Below, piece after piece: positions 11,828-23,412 of a stretch of 64,000 bases of DNA. A program made the translations under genes and the position numbers. Source of the DNA: Turbatrix aceti (taxonomy: Eukaryota > Nematoda > Chromadorea > Rhabditida > Panagrolaimidae); the NCBI GenBank assembly GCA_963969345.1, contig OZ017766.1, positions 3,906,001-3,970,000 of the forward strand, read 5' to 3'. The notes under the pieces were generated by a model. That model searched no databases. It was not told the DNA's origin and saw only the letters and a list, made by a program, of their open reading frames with translations. Positions within the stretch are counted from its first letter, which is position 1, and every line of letters begins with the position of its first letter.

Positions 11828-13283
11828 TCACCATTGGTTTCTGAGTATGTTGAAGTACACGTCCTGCTCGACAGCGTTGTTCGTTGGCGTCACCCATTGG
11901 TGATTAAAGTACCTGAAAGTGAGAGCGTTCGTATCCGTAGCTGGCACAGGGCCCGGGAGAATTGGTATTTTTGTTTGCTTTTTGTAAATAAATATTACGT
12001 GCAACGCCGTTCTCGGTACCTATCTTTCACCTTTGACTCCAGGGACCTTAAAGACAAAAAAACACACCCAATAATGAATGCCCTTTTGCGCGGTTACATC
12101 AATTAACAAGATTTTCCAACCACAAACATGAGTAATTTTTTGCTTAGATCAGCTAAACTTGTTTTTGGAAAACAAAAGCTTTTTGCAGAAATGACACGCG
12201 TGCAAACATGATTATGCTGAGATTCGCGGACGACTAAAAAACCATAAAGACTACTCTCTTTTTTGCACGAAAGAGCAAACAACAGACGTGCGAATCAACT
12301 TTGTTGTTCACACGATGAGATTAGACACTCACCGTTTGTAAAAGTCTTTGGAGGAGACGAACAGCACCAACGGATCGAAACACATTTTAACCGCGGTGGC
12401 AACATTGAAAGCGGACATTATCATGATGACCTGTCTCACGTCACCCGTACTGAAACTCCGGATCTTGAAACTTTCGGTAATTGCCACGCTTACCTTCTAA
12501 AAAAGAAAACGTTGGCGTAGGCGATGCCGGCTTGGATAAAAAGGCAGCCAAAGTGAAAAATGAGGTGCCATTTGACAGAGTTGATTACTCGCAGGTTTTC
12601 GGACGTCTGGAACCGCGTTGTGAGGGAATGCTGTAACCATTGGTTCTTCTGCATCCTGTGGTTGACGATGCCGATTACCACAAATCCCTGAAATTTTAAT
12701 CATTTAGCAGGTGAAAGTTCGAACCCCTTTTGCAAAGCAAAGCGTACCACAATAATAGACACAATAACAATACTCAGGATAACGACCGTCACTGCAATTT
12801 CCATGACTTTGGAGATCATGTAGACATCGAAGAGCAGTGTCATAACCCACTGAAAACATCCGGAGTATACTTTTTTGGAGACAAATTATTCGATCTCACC
12901 GGAAAATACACGTTGAACGCCAAAAACTTAACATTAAGAGTTTTCTCGTAGTTTCTAACGTAAAGGGTGCCGTAGACGCGCTCAGCAAGAATCATGAGGT
13001 AGTTCCAGAGAGGATACACAATGAAGCCATAGGTTCCATACCGGATATAATTGTCAACATTGTTGTTGAGCAGAATGCCGCCGACAAACTGTTCATTGAA
13101 GAGTACGACAAGTCGTAAAAAAGCATAGAAAATGTTGCAGAAGCTTTCGTTGAAGAAAAGCAGCCGGATGTTGATATGCAGGATTTTAGACTTGAGCACA
13201 AAAAACACTTGAAATGAGGCGGTCAACAGAGCCAGCAGGAGCACTACCGTCTCGATGACCAGCCACGGCATATCGGGTGGCAT
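11828..13283 (-). CDS. Nematode serpentine (7TM, Sre-like) chemoreceptor, copy A
   Basis: Five minus-strand exons (12900-13283, 12748-12849, 12494-12687, 12333-12449, 11828-11912) join in phase to give 293 aa. Several hydrophobic segments are visible, for example IETVVLLLALLTASFQVFFV near the N-terminus. The motif AERVYGTLYVRNYEK after the third segment and TRFQTSENLRVIN in the third cytoplasmic loop resemble the Sre family of worm chemoreceptors. The C-terminus is YFNHQWVTPTNNAVEQDVYF. These receptors usually act in sensory cilia; no ligand can be inferred. The start ATG at 13283 was chosen because it precedes the first membrane segment directly. Protein sequence is closest to copy D. Family assignment is by motif resemblance only. 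Confidence 0.82.
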
Positions 13284-13924
13284 GTGAACCCGCTGGAATG
13301 CGAAATTATTGAAAGCAGGTAAGTATTGAAAGTAGGCGGGTGCCTGAACGACTCTTTTTTGTAGCACTACTGGAAAAGGTCGTAGTAGGCGTTGACGCCC
13401 TTTACAACGGACTAAAAAAAGCTCCCTTCGGGATTAAATTTTTCTTGGCGCGCTACGATAATTTTTGACTTCAATAGGGTACTACTGCTTTTTTCTGTTT
13501 TTAAGGGCACTATAGTCTGGTGGCGCAATTGTGAATAATTGTACTTCTGTGCAAAAGTTCGAAAGTTCAGGAGCATAAGAGTCGTTTCATTGTCTCAAAT
13601 GTGTTCTATGGGAATGTATTACGTCGCTACACCCCCTTCGCCAAAACATCGAGTGTTATTGTATGTTTACTGTACTCTGATAAAAATAAACAAAAAACAA
13701 ATCCAGTTGACCGTCGATCAAACTTCTTTTATTCGGTCGAAATCATGTCAGTCATTCTTGTATCCGGTCGCACTCAGTCATTAAAATTCCATTATGTAAT
13801 AATTAATCCGGTGACGTAAGTCATCAAAGAATGCGGCGGAAACCAATTATGCTAAATCGGTTTATCAGACTTTACTTTTTATACTCCCAATGAAAGTTTT
13901 TTATGCTTATCATGCTATTATAGG

Positions 13925-15291
13925 TTAAGAGGCAGTCCACGACAGGATTTAGGAACAAGGGGAGGACGAGGACAAGGCTTTTTTACACTATCAAATGTTT
14001 TGAGCCAGAATTGTTCCCCACCCCTAGGAAGGTCTAAAACCGCGATACACAGATTTAAAAAAAATCGGAATCTGTAGTTTTGGCATCTGGAAGGTTTTGA
14101 CACAAGTTGATGCCACGCGCTGTGTTCATGAGGAAAAGAGCTGAAAAATTTTTTACAGGGGTTTTTATAGACTGTGAACACAATGTCGTTATCAGATTTT
14201 TTTATCGTTACTGTAAGTGCCACTTTTAGGCTAAATTTTTAGGTTTTTTGGCTACCATACTTTTGTTTTTTTGTTGGGGAAAATGTGATATAGCCTATCT
14301 TTTTCCCCGTGTTTTGACGCGTCGAATGAGGTAAAACTCAGAATTTTCTGAATCGGGCTTCATTGCCATCCGCGGGCTTTTATGGTGCGCACTCGAGAAA
14401 ACGCGCGCAAAAAACCGCTTTTTCTGTGCGAGTGACAAAAAAACTGCGTGCGCGCACGTAAAAGGAGTCATGTTCAAAAAAAGGCCCTGAAGCCAATTTT
14501 TGATTTTTATGCCTACGGTCACCTGAATAGGCTTTGGCATGTCCCAAATATCACTTTAAGCTAGTTGAGCTTTTTATCGGATAATTTTGCACAAAGTTAC
14601 AGTGTTTGAAAGTTTCATGTTTTTTCAATGCCTGTGGCGGTGCCCAATATTGTCAGATAAAAACCCTAAAAATCTAGAATCAATCTTTGGGACATGCTTA
14701 AGTCGACCAAATTGACCGCGAGCATAAAAAACAAAAATTGGCTTCAGGGCCTTTTTTTGAATCTGACTCCTTTTACGTGCGCGCACGCAGTTTTTTTGTC
14801 ACTCGCAGCGATATTGCGCACGTTTTCTCGAGTGCGCACCATAAAAGCCCGCGGATGGCAATGAAGCCCGATTCAGAAAATTCTGAGTTTTACCTCATTC
14901 GACGCGTCAAAACACGGGGAAAAAGATAGGCTATATCACATTTTCCCCAACAAAAAAAACAAAAGTATGGTAGCCAAAAAACCTAAAAATTTAGCCTAAA
15001 AGTGGCACTTACAGTAACGATAAAAAAAATCTGATAACGACATTGTGTTCACAGTCTATAAAAACCCCTGTAAAAAATTTTTCAGCTCTTTTCCTCATGA
15101 ACACAGCGCGTGGCATCAACTTGTGTCAAAACCTTCCAGATGCCAAAACTACAGATTCCGATTTTTTTAAAAATCTGTGTATCGCGGTTTTAGACCTTCC
15201 TAGGGGTGGGGAACAATTCTGGCTCAAAACATTTGATAGTGTAAAAAAGCCTTGTCCTCGGTCCGAAATCCTGTCGTGGACTGCCTCTTAA
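13925..15291. mobile_element. Foldback (long inverted repeat) element with TTAA at both ends
   Basis: A near-perfect inverted repeat. The left arm (about 13925-14546) is the reverse complement of the right arm (about 14684-15291), with a central unpaired stretch of about 140 bp. The arms end exactly at TTAA on each side (13925-13928 and 15288-15291), next to termini GAGGCAGTCCACGACAGG and its complement; the outside flanks do not match. The left arm carries a roughly 12-bp difference near 13952-13968. No transposase frame is present, so it is non-autonomous (MITE/foldback type). TTAA ends suggest piggyBac-type target duplication, which is an inference. Open frames inside are by-products of the palindrome. 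Confidence 0.9.
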
Positions 15292-15899
15292 CTGTGTTTT
15301 GTATGGCAAAAAAATTAAATGATCATTTTCACGTCGCATAAAGCAATTACACGTACATACAAATCTATATGTTAAAGTGAATTCAATATGTCTGTATCTG
15401 TTTTGAGTTTCAAATGGCTTTATCAAACGTTTCGGACATAAGAAAAACCTTATTAAGAAATTATATGTTACTAATTTTGTTCAAAGATAATCATCAGTTT
15501 TGCGCTTTATAAGATTCTGCAACACATTTTAGGTTTAGAAGCCTTCCCATCCGTTTTGCAGCCCCACAATTATTTTGTTTTTATATTTTTTTGTTCTTTT
15601 GAACCTTTCATTTGATATGATATGCGCAGCAAATGTCATTCTGCGAGATATAAGGCAGCTAACAATTCATAATCATTTCTCTGACAAGCGGGTGGGTACG
15701 TTTCTCATGTCTCTGATATGTAACGATGTCTGAGCATAATCTAGAACTTTTGTACAACATGGACAACATGTTGCTTCTGTTCTTAATACCGAATAGAATA
15801 TGCTGCTTCTGCGAATTTATAGTCAAATTGTTTATATTAAATACCAAGTGAAATCGAATACCTGTTGTACGTTCTATGAAAAATGTTGGGTCTGATGGT
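15292..15899. other. AT-rich intergenic DNA downstream of receptor copy B
   Basis: No coding or RNA feature seen; it separates the foldback element from the 3' end of the next receptor gene. Confidence 0.5.
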
Positions 15900-16989
15900 T
15901 TACCACTGAGATTTTAGCATTTTAAAGTATGCATCATTCTCGGCTGTAGTGTTGGCCGGAGTTACCCATTGCCGATTAAAGTATCTAAACATCAGCACGA
16001 TTTAGTACGTTCAATTTGGCAAAAAAAACAATCTTACTGTCTGTAAAAATCTTTAGAAGAGACAAACAGCACCAAAGGATCTAAGCAAATCTTGAAAGCT
16101 GTCATCACGTTGAAAGCGTTCATAAGCACGACAAGCTGGCTTACGTCATTTCCACTGAAATCAGAAGATTGGATTCGTATTGCTACGACAACACTCACTT
16201 GCTAGTGTAAAACATATTAGCGTATGCAATGCCTGCCTGGATGAAAAGGCAGCCAAAGTGAAAAATAAGATGCCATTTGACAGAGTTGATTACCCGCAGA
16301 TTTTCGGACGTCTGGAACCTCGTTGTGAGGGAATGCTGTAACCATTGGTTTTTCTGCATTCTGTGGTTGACGATGCCGATTACCACAAATCCCTGAAAAA
16401 CTTATGATTGCTAAAGCTACAATCATAAAATTGTTAATGTTACAATTTTTAGCCTACCACGCAGATGCTCACAATAACGACGGTCGCAAAAACGATTACA
16501 AGAATGTATTCATTTCCGTTGCTGATAAGGTAGATGACAAAAAGCAGAACTATGACCCACTAAATGCAATTTCGTTATATTTCGAAACAAATGAAACTTT
16601 CTTACAGGAAAATACACGTTGATGGCAATGAATGAGAGCCTGAGTGTCTTTTCGTAGTTTCTAACGTAGAGGGTACCGTAGATGCGCTCGGTAAGGATCG
16701 AAAGATAGTTCCAAAGAGGAAAAGCAATGAAACCGTAGGTCCCGTTTCTGACAATGTTGTCAACGGTGTTGCTGAGCAGAGTGCCGGTAAACCGCTCATT
16801 GACAAGCACGACGAGTCTCAGAAAAACAAAAAATATGTTGCAAAAACTCTCGTTTAGGAAAAGCAGCCGAATGTTAAGGTGCAGGATTTTGGAATTGAGC
16901 ACGAAGAACACTTGAAAAATGGCGGTCAGCAGCGTCAGCACCAGTAATGTGGCCTCGATGATCACCCACAGAGTTTGGGACCACGCCAT
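15900..16989 (-). CDS. Nematode serpentine (7TM, Sre-like) chemoreceptor, copy B
   Basis: Exons 16606-16989, 16458-16559, 16199-16392, 16038-16154 and 15900-15984 join in phase to 293 aa; each exon is exactly the same length as in copy A. Conserved segments include SKILHLNIRLLFLNESFCNI, TERIYGTLYVRNYEKT, the loop TRFQTSENLRVINSVKW and the tail YFNRQWVTPANTTAENDAYF. The first-exon ending (SFIAINVYFP) groups it with copy C rather than A or D. All frames are open, so the gene looks intact. The ligand is unknown. Confidence 0.82.
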
Positions 16990-17624
16990 TGGTATGTGCA
17001 GGCTGAAAAAATTGTTATTAGCAGATAAATCGACAAAATAAAGCTGGTTTTTTATGATAACATATATGCTATAGGCACTCCCAACAAACGGATTTGGCTT
17101 TGTACACATTCTATGGGTCAGTTCCCATAGAGGTGTGGTACTTTCAACCTTGTTTCCGTGAGAAAATCAGAACCACAGAAATTATCTCGCGCCATTATGT
17201 GATGCGTAAAAGCAGATTTAGATAAAAGGATGACGTTCAACGCCTCTTCGCAACACCAACAAATCATGTCTAATGGACTGGGCACGTAAAATATAAAACA
17301 GTAAAACCCAACAGGAATACGTAAGTTTTTTTGTTACCGAAAAATCTACAGCAACCGTCATACAGAAAAACACGTATTGGCAGTGTCTGGCTATTTGAAA
17401 AACAGTCTATAAAGGCTATAAAGTTGGCAAATGATATTTACACTTTAGTCTAAAATAATTTAACTTACGTAGTGAACCTGTCGCCGTATATGAACCAAAG
17501 ACAATTGATTTACTTATGGCAAAAACGCATTATATTCACCATAAAAAAGGTACAATGCTTTCGGATTATTTATTTTTCGTCGTGTTACATGGTATCTCAG
17601 CCAACACTGAATATGGTAAATTGT
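16990..17624. other. Intergenic DNA between receptor copies B and C
   Basis: AT-rich; no coding feature seen. It must contain the promoter of copy B. Confidence 0.5.
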
Positions 17625-18936
17625 TCACCATTGGGTTTTCAAAATTTTAAAGTACACGTCTTGTTCGGCACCGGTGTTGGTAGGAGTCACCCACTGGCGA
17701 TTAAAGTACCTAAAAGTGCATACATATTCATATCCGATGCTAGCCCAAGACCCAGGGGAATGAAACATTTCCTTTATCATTCGTTGTTTTCGGTTCTTTA
17801 TACCATAAAAATTATTACAGTATACATACATTGTGCATGTTCTAAATTGGAAAAATAAGGCAAACCCTTGCAAACACGATTATTGAAAAGTTTGATACAA
17901 TTTGATCCAAATTAGGGACCAACGAACTCTGCAGTTTTCCTTACATAAACATCACGCAACTGACATCTGACCCCTGTAAACGACTCTAATTTAGAAAGAC
18001 AACTCACTGCTTGTAAAAATCTTTGGAAGAAACGAACAGCACCAGAGGATCTAAGCATAACATGATTGCTGTAGTCACGTTGAAAACGTTATTCACCATG
18101 AAAAGCTGACTGAAGTCACTTCTGAAACAGCAAAATTTGATTTCTTCGATTTTGACAATACTCACTTGCTGAAGTAAAACATGACAGCGTACGCGATGCC
18201 CATTTGGGCAAAAATGCAACTGAAGCGAAATATAAGATGCCACTTGACAGAGTTGATAACACGCAGGTTTTCAGAATTTTGGAACCTCGTCGTAAGCGAG
18301 TGCTGCCGCCATTGGTTCTTCTGCATTCTGCGGTTCACGATGCCAATCGTCACAAATCCCTAAAAGACGTGTCTGATAACACAAATCTCTAAAAAATCAT
18401 TATGGACTCCTACCACGCAAATGGACACAGTAATAAAGCTTATGCAGTAGATCGTTATAGCGATTTCATTGCCCACATCGACATAATAGATGTTAAAAAG
18501 CACAGTCATGACCCACTGAAAACAACCTTCTTGTGTTGTAAGACCAAAGCACGTTCTCTATTCTTACCGGAAAATACACATTAATGGCGATGAACGGGAG
18601 TCTCAGACTTTTTTCATAGTTGCTGACGTAGAGAGTACCGTAAACACGTTCAGCAAGGATCGAAAGATAATTCCAGAGAGGGAAAGCGATAAAACCGTAG
18701 GTCCCGTTCCGAATGTAGTTGTCGGCGGTGTAGCTGAACAATGTGCTCGTAAACTGTTCGTTGACGAGAAGAACAAAACGCAGGAATACGAAAAATATAT
18801 TGCAGAAGCTCTCGTTGAAGAAGAGCAGACGGATGTTTAGATGCAGAATTTTGGATTTAAACACAAAAAATATTTGAAAGACAGCGGTCAGGACGGCGAG
18901 CATCAGTAACACGGCCTCGATGACCTCCCACAACAT
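17625..18936 (-). CDS. Nematode serpentine (7TM, Sre-like) chemoreceptor, copy C
   Basis: Exons 18568-18936, 18414-18515, 18166-18359, 18008-18121 and 17625-17709 give 287 aa. Exon 4 is 114 nt, one codon shorter than in the other copies, and the frame is kept. Motifs: SKILHLNIRLLFFNESFCNI, AERVYGTLYVSNYEKS, TTRFQNSENLRVINSVKW, and the tail FNRQWVTPTNTGAEQDVYF. The ATG at 18936 directly precedes the first membrane segment; the frame stays open upstream but shows no ATG nearby. It pairs with copy B by sequence. Confidence 0.8.
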
Positions 18937-19127
18937 TTTTTTATTCAATGGAGCATCCAACAAGCGACTAGCATGTACTATTGTACATATCTACTTTGTC
19001 GGCATTCACTTACGACTAAATCATAAAACATGTAAGATAAACCCTAGCAAGTTAAGGTGCAACGCCCCTTGATTGTTTACTTCGCGTTGTTGGGTAGGCT
19101 ATCTCAGAAAACGCCGGGGATGGTTAT

Positions 19128-20527
19128 TCACCATTGAGTTCTCAGTATGTTGAAGTAAACGTCCTGCTCTGCAGCGGTGTTGGTAGGGGTCACCCACCGG
19201 TGACTGAAATACCTAAAAAAAAGAGTGTTTTTATTCAATGTTGGCACGGTGCTCTAGAGAATTCGTCTTTAATTGTTGCCTGCAGTTATGTTTTGGTTCT
19301 TCGCAAATTACTACCGTAAACATGGGTACATGGTTAAAACCAAAGGTCTTTACTAAAAGGTAAAATTAAAACTTAAAGGTAAAATTAATGCAAGAAAAAA
19401 GTGAACGAAAATACATTTTAATGGTCAACTCGGCTCAATTAACACTCTAGGTTAAAACAAAAAAATATCTAGAAACCTCGGAAAAAATAACACGTGTAAA
19501 CACGATTATAAAATACTGATTCTAATTCTATTTAGTATAGAACGGACCTGCAGTTTTCTTCTTGGAGCTTGTTACGTTAATGGACACAACGCGAAAAGTG
19601 ACTCACCGTTTGTAAAAGTCTTTGGAGGAAACGAACAACACTAGGGGGTCGATGCAAATCTTGACTGCTGTAGCCACGTTGAAGGCGTCCAGCATCATGA
19701 TATTCTGTTTGCCATCACTTATTCTGAAACTTCGAAATTTGACTTTTCTGATACTTTTTAACACTCACCCTGTGAAATAAAAAAGTTTGGCATAGAGAAT
19801 ACCCGCTTGAACACAGAGACACCCAAAATGGAAGATGATATGCCATTTGACAGAGTTGATAACCCGCAGGTTTTCGGCTGTCTGGAATCGCGTCGTGAGC
19901 GAATGCTGCAACCATTGATTTTTCTGCATTCTGTGGTTCACTATGCCTATTGCCACAAATCCCTGAAAGACTTGAATTCCAGAAGCATTCGCGTAAACTT
20001 TTATCTAACCGCGCAAATAAGCACAATAAATATGCTCAGGATAACGAGCGTAACTGCAAGTTCCAAAACATTGGAGATCATGTAGATGTCGAAGAGCAGC
20101 GTCATGACCCACTGAAAAGACCCGGAGTTTTCCTGATGAACAAAGGCTACGCTCGCACCGGGAAGTACACGTTAAATGCCAAAAACTTAATATTGAGAGT
20201 TTTTTCGTAGTTCCTAACGTAGAGGGTACCGTTGACGCGTTCAACGAGAATCATGAGGTAATTCCAGAGTGGATAAGCAATAAAGCCATAGGTGCAGTTT
20301 TTAATATAACCGTACACCTTTCTGCTGAGCAAAGTGCCAGTGAACAATTGCTTGTGGATAAGCATGGCAAGTCGCAAAATAACGTAAAAAATATTACAAA
20401 AGCTTTCGTTGAAGAAAAGCAGCCGGATGTTGACATGCAGGATTCTGGACTTGAATACGAAAAATACTTGAAAAGATGCGGTGAACAATGCCAGTAGCAG
20501 TAATGCTGCCTCGATGACCGGCCACAT
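19128..20527 (-). CDS. Nematode serpentine (7TM, Sre-like) chemoreceptor, copy D
   Basis: Exons 20159-20527, 20010-20111, 19769-19962, 19607-19723 and 19128-19212 give 288 aa with the same exon pattern as copies A-C. Motifs: SRILHVNIRLLFFNESFCNI, VERVNGTLYVRNYEKT, TTRFQTAENLRVINSVKW, and the tail of the YFxHRWVTPTNTAAEQDVYF type. The first exon ends with KFLAFNVYFP, as in copy A. The ATG at 20527 directly precedes the first membrane segment. Confidence 0.8.
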
Positions 20528-21165
20528 TTCAGTTAACGTCAAGTGAATGACATGAAAATACGGCTGTCGCGCCGACGGGCGACTCTCCGCTAAATCGTTT
20601 GGAAACTTGTATAACAGTTTTACCGGGTAAATAAATACAATTTTCTAGCTCGTAGTCAATTTATTCAGATAGTGTTACAGATTTTACTTTCCTTGTATTA
20701 GTTTGGCAATTTTATTACCAATATGTACAGGTGTTTTGTTGGAATTCGATTGCTTTTAATTTAATCCTCAAATTCAACGCAACCGTCATGATATCTATGA
20801 ATTACAATTGTCTACAAACTGCGATGTTCAAAAGTTGGTGAGGCTCGAAGCACCCTCCCTTTAGCAAGAAAACAATGGTTGAAGTTTCCAAAAACTGATA
20901 GCAAATTTCAACAACATTTTTTTTAATTAAAATTTGTTATTGCACAAAAACTGTTTTGGATAAAGTCACCGATGTCATCACAGGACTCGTAATCCGATTT
21001 TGATCAACACACGTCGAAGGGTCCTTTGACTCAGTGGATAAGGGTTCCCTGAGCAGCGCTACTGTATACCACCTAATTGAGCCCTCTCCCGGTCTGTCGC
21101 AGCTGGGGCGGGCGGGGAACCCCCCGGGATAGCCCAAAGTGCTTGCTAATCTGCACTTGATCGGG
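20528..21165. other. Divergent promoter region of receptor D and the SLC36-type gene
   Basis: No coding feature seen. The right end contains the TATA box of the transporter gene. Confidence 0.5.
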
Positions 21166-21173
21166 TATAAAAG
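21166..21173 (+). promoter_or_regulatory. TATA box upstream of the amino-acid transporter gene
   Basis: TATAAAAG in a GC-rich setting (GGGTATAAAAGGACCGG), 71 bp before the transporter ATG. Spacing suits a core promoter with a short 5' UTR. Confidence 0.6.
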
Positions 21174-21236
21174 GACCGGGAAAACCAGCTCCATAGCATA
21201 GCTTCTTCTGCTGAAGCAACAACAAGCCCTTCTGTC

Positions 21237-22735
21237 ATGAGCGCCAGCAGCAGCACAAAGTCGATCATCTCGGTGACAAGCGTCGACCCCTTGCCGTCTC
21301 CCTGGTCGCCACACGCCGGGCACGGTACCCTACCGAAACGGCTGAATGGAACACAGTAAGTCGGGTTAGAAAAGGTTCGGGACTCAGGTGCCTGGTTTGC
21401 AGTGCTCTGCCGACGCTGGCCAATTTCATCAAGGCAGTCATCGGAGCTGGGTACCTCGCATTGCCGATCGCATTCAAGCACGCGGGTATCTGGGCCGGAC
21501 TCTTCCTGGTGATCTTCTTCGCGTTCCTCAACACCAGATCGATGCACACCATTGCGCGTTGCGCGCAGCACCTCTCGAGACAGAAGGGCCACAAACCGCT
21601 CAGCTACGGCAGCCTCGCCTACGAAGCGTGCAACCGCTCGTTCCCGGCCTTCAGACGCTTCCGCAAAGCCGCCCGCGCAATAGTCAACGTCGCAATCATT
21701 CTACTAGTGTCCGGCATCTGCAGCGTCAACTTTCTCTACATCGCAGTCCAGCTAAAGGAAGTCGTCGAGGAGTACTCCGACTACCAAGCGTCGCTCCACA
21801 TCTACATGCTCATCGTCTGCGGGCCGATGGTGCTGCAGAACTTGGTGCAGAGTCTGCGGATCATCGCGGTCGTCAGTCTCCTGGGCAACGTCTTCATGCT
21901 GACGTCGTTCGTGTTCATCTTCCAGCACCTCATCCGGGAAGAGCACGTCAGTCCGAACTCGCTGCCGGCTGTCACCAACCTGGACGGCATCGTCGCCGCC
22001 ACAGGGGCCATTCTGTTCGCCTTTGAGGCGGAGTCAGTCGTCTTGCCGCTAGAAAACAAACTCAAGAATCCGAATCATATCTACGGCATTCTGTCAATCG
22101 GCATGGGCATCATCACTGCGCTCTACGCCGGGATCGGGTACTTGGGCTACATTGCCTACGGAGACGACGTTCAAAGTGTCATCATTCTCAACATGCCTCA
22201 TGGACCGTAAGTGCCCGGATAAGCATCATTCCGTATAGAAAAACTCTTTTGCAGGCTTTTCACTGGCCTGAAGGTTTGCATCATGGGTGGCATGTTCTTC
22301 GGCTACGTCATCCTCAACTACATTGTGGTAGAGATGACGTGGCCCTGGGTCGAAAAGTTCCTGATTGTCAGGTGCTGCCCAAAAGCACCGCGCCTGCCGT
22401 TTCAATGCACGCTGCGCGTTCTCTCGGTGCTCCTCGTGCTGGCGTTCGCCATGGCCGTGCCGAACCTCGAGGACATCATTCCGCTGGTCGGGGTGACGGC
22501 GGGCACGATGTTGGCCTTCGTCTTTCCGTCTGTCATCGAGATGCTCACTTTTCTGCCCGAAATGCACGGCAAACTCCGATTTTTGGAATCGAGATGGAGC
22601 AAAGCGTGGCAGATTGTCAAGATCGGGTGGTGCGTTCTGCGTTGCACCGGCCTCATCACCATCGGCTTCCTCGGCTGCTTTTTTGGACTTCGCGAAACGG
22701 TGCTCAACATCATTAAAGAGAACTCTGTAGCCTGA
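21237..22735 (+). CDS. Proton-coupled amino-acid transporter-like protein (SLC36 family)
   Basis: Exons 21237-21355, 21403-22206 and 22255-22735 join in phase and encode 467 aa. After a Ser-rich cytosolic tail comes the family signature NFIKAVIGAGYLALPIAFKHAG (first membrane segment), then about ten more hydrophobic segments such as VNVAIILLVSGICSVNFLYI, GILSIGMGIITALYAGIGYLGY and VLSVLLVLAFAMAVP. GATGAILFAFE-like TGAILFAFEAESVVLPLENK is also typical of the amino-acid/auxin permease fold. Likely role: uptake of small neutral amino acids at the plasma membrane or lysosome. An alternative acceptor at 21387 would add five residues, but would leave an intron of only 32 bp. Poly(A) signal at 22775. 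Confidence 0.88.
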
Positions 22736-22774
22736 TCTTGCCGACCTTTTGTCTCTCTGTACTTTGCTGACAGA

Positions 22775-22780
22775 AATAAA
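22775..22780 (+). terminator. Poly(A) signal AATAAA of the transporter gene
   Basis: AATAAA 40 bp after the stop codon. Confidence 0.7.
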
Positions 22781-23412
22781 AATTAATAATCAAATATCCG
22801 GGTTGCCTCATTCGGGGAGAGGGAAGCCGCGTCCAACGCCCATGCAAAGTTCAGGTAACACAAAAAACAGGTTGTCAATGAGACTGAACCCGAAAACAGA
22901 CAGTGATGATGTAAACGGATACCTCAGCGCAAGCAGCAGCGACACAATCCGATTAGCGAGGGAACCCCACCGCCGAAGAGCGGTTAATGAAACCGCCGGG
23001 GTCTGGCGGGGGGATTCACGTGAAGGGGACGCCCGGATCAACCGGGCTAGTCGTTGGCCGGATTACATCGACGAGGACGGGATTCGTCGTCGAGTCGCAA
23101 CAAGTGCAGAGATTCTGTTTATTTTGGATCGAAATCGGGGGAATACCCTTCAAAACCACCATGAAACAAACCCTGGATGGACGCAAAGAAGATCGAGAAC
23201 AAAAAACAGTGCGCAAAGAAAACTGCCAAATTTAGACACAGCTCATGTCAGTCAAGTGCGCGTGAGCGTGGTTCACCCAGGCCCCCGTGCACAGACATTG
23301 TAGTGCGCACCGACGGCGATCGATAAGACGCTGCTCTGCCCAGCCAGTTCTCCCCGCAAATCATTCGCGGGGATCGTGCTTCTTCTTCTTCTTCCACAGC
23401 GACTCTCTGAAG
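22781..23412. other. Intergenic region before PEX5
   Basis: An open frame of 184 codons runs through most of it (22749-23303) but has no recognisable domain, unremarkable composition and overlaps the transporter poly(A) site. I regard it as chance. Confidence 0.45.

Noticed and set aside
12690..12740. tRNA-like T-loop (GTTCGAAC) in receptor copy A
   Set aside because: Flanking bases do not form a T stem, and no A box or acceptor stem can be placed; it is intron sequence.
13918..15426. Mirror-image open frames in both arms of the first foldback element
   Set aside because: They are reverse-complement copies produced by the palindrome, and none resembles a transposase.
22749..23303. 184-codon plus-strand frame between the transporter and PEX5
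   Set aside because: No motif, composition unlike neighbouring proteins, and it overlaps the transporter's poly(A) signal.
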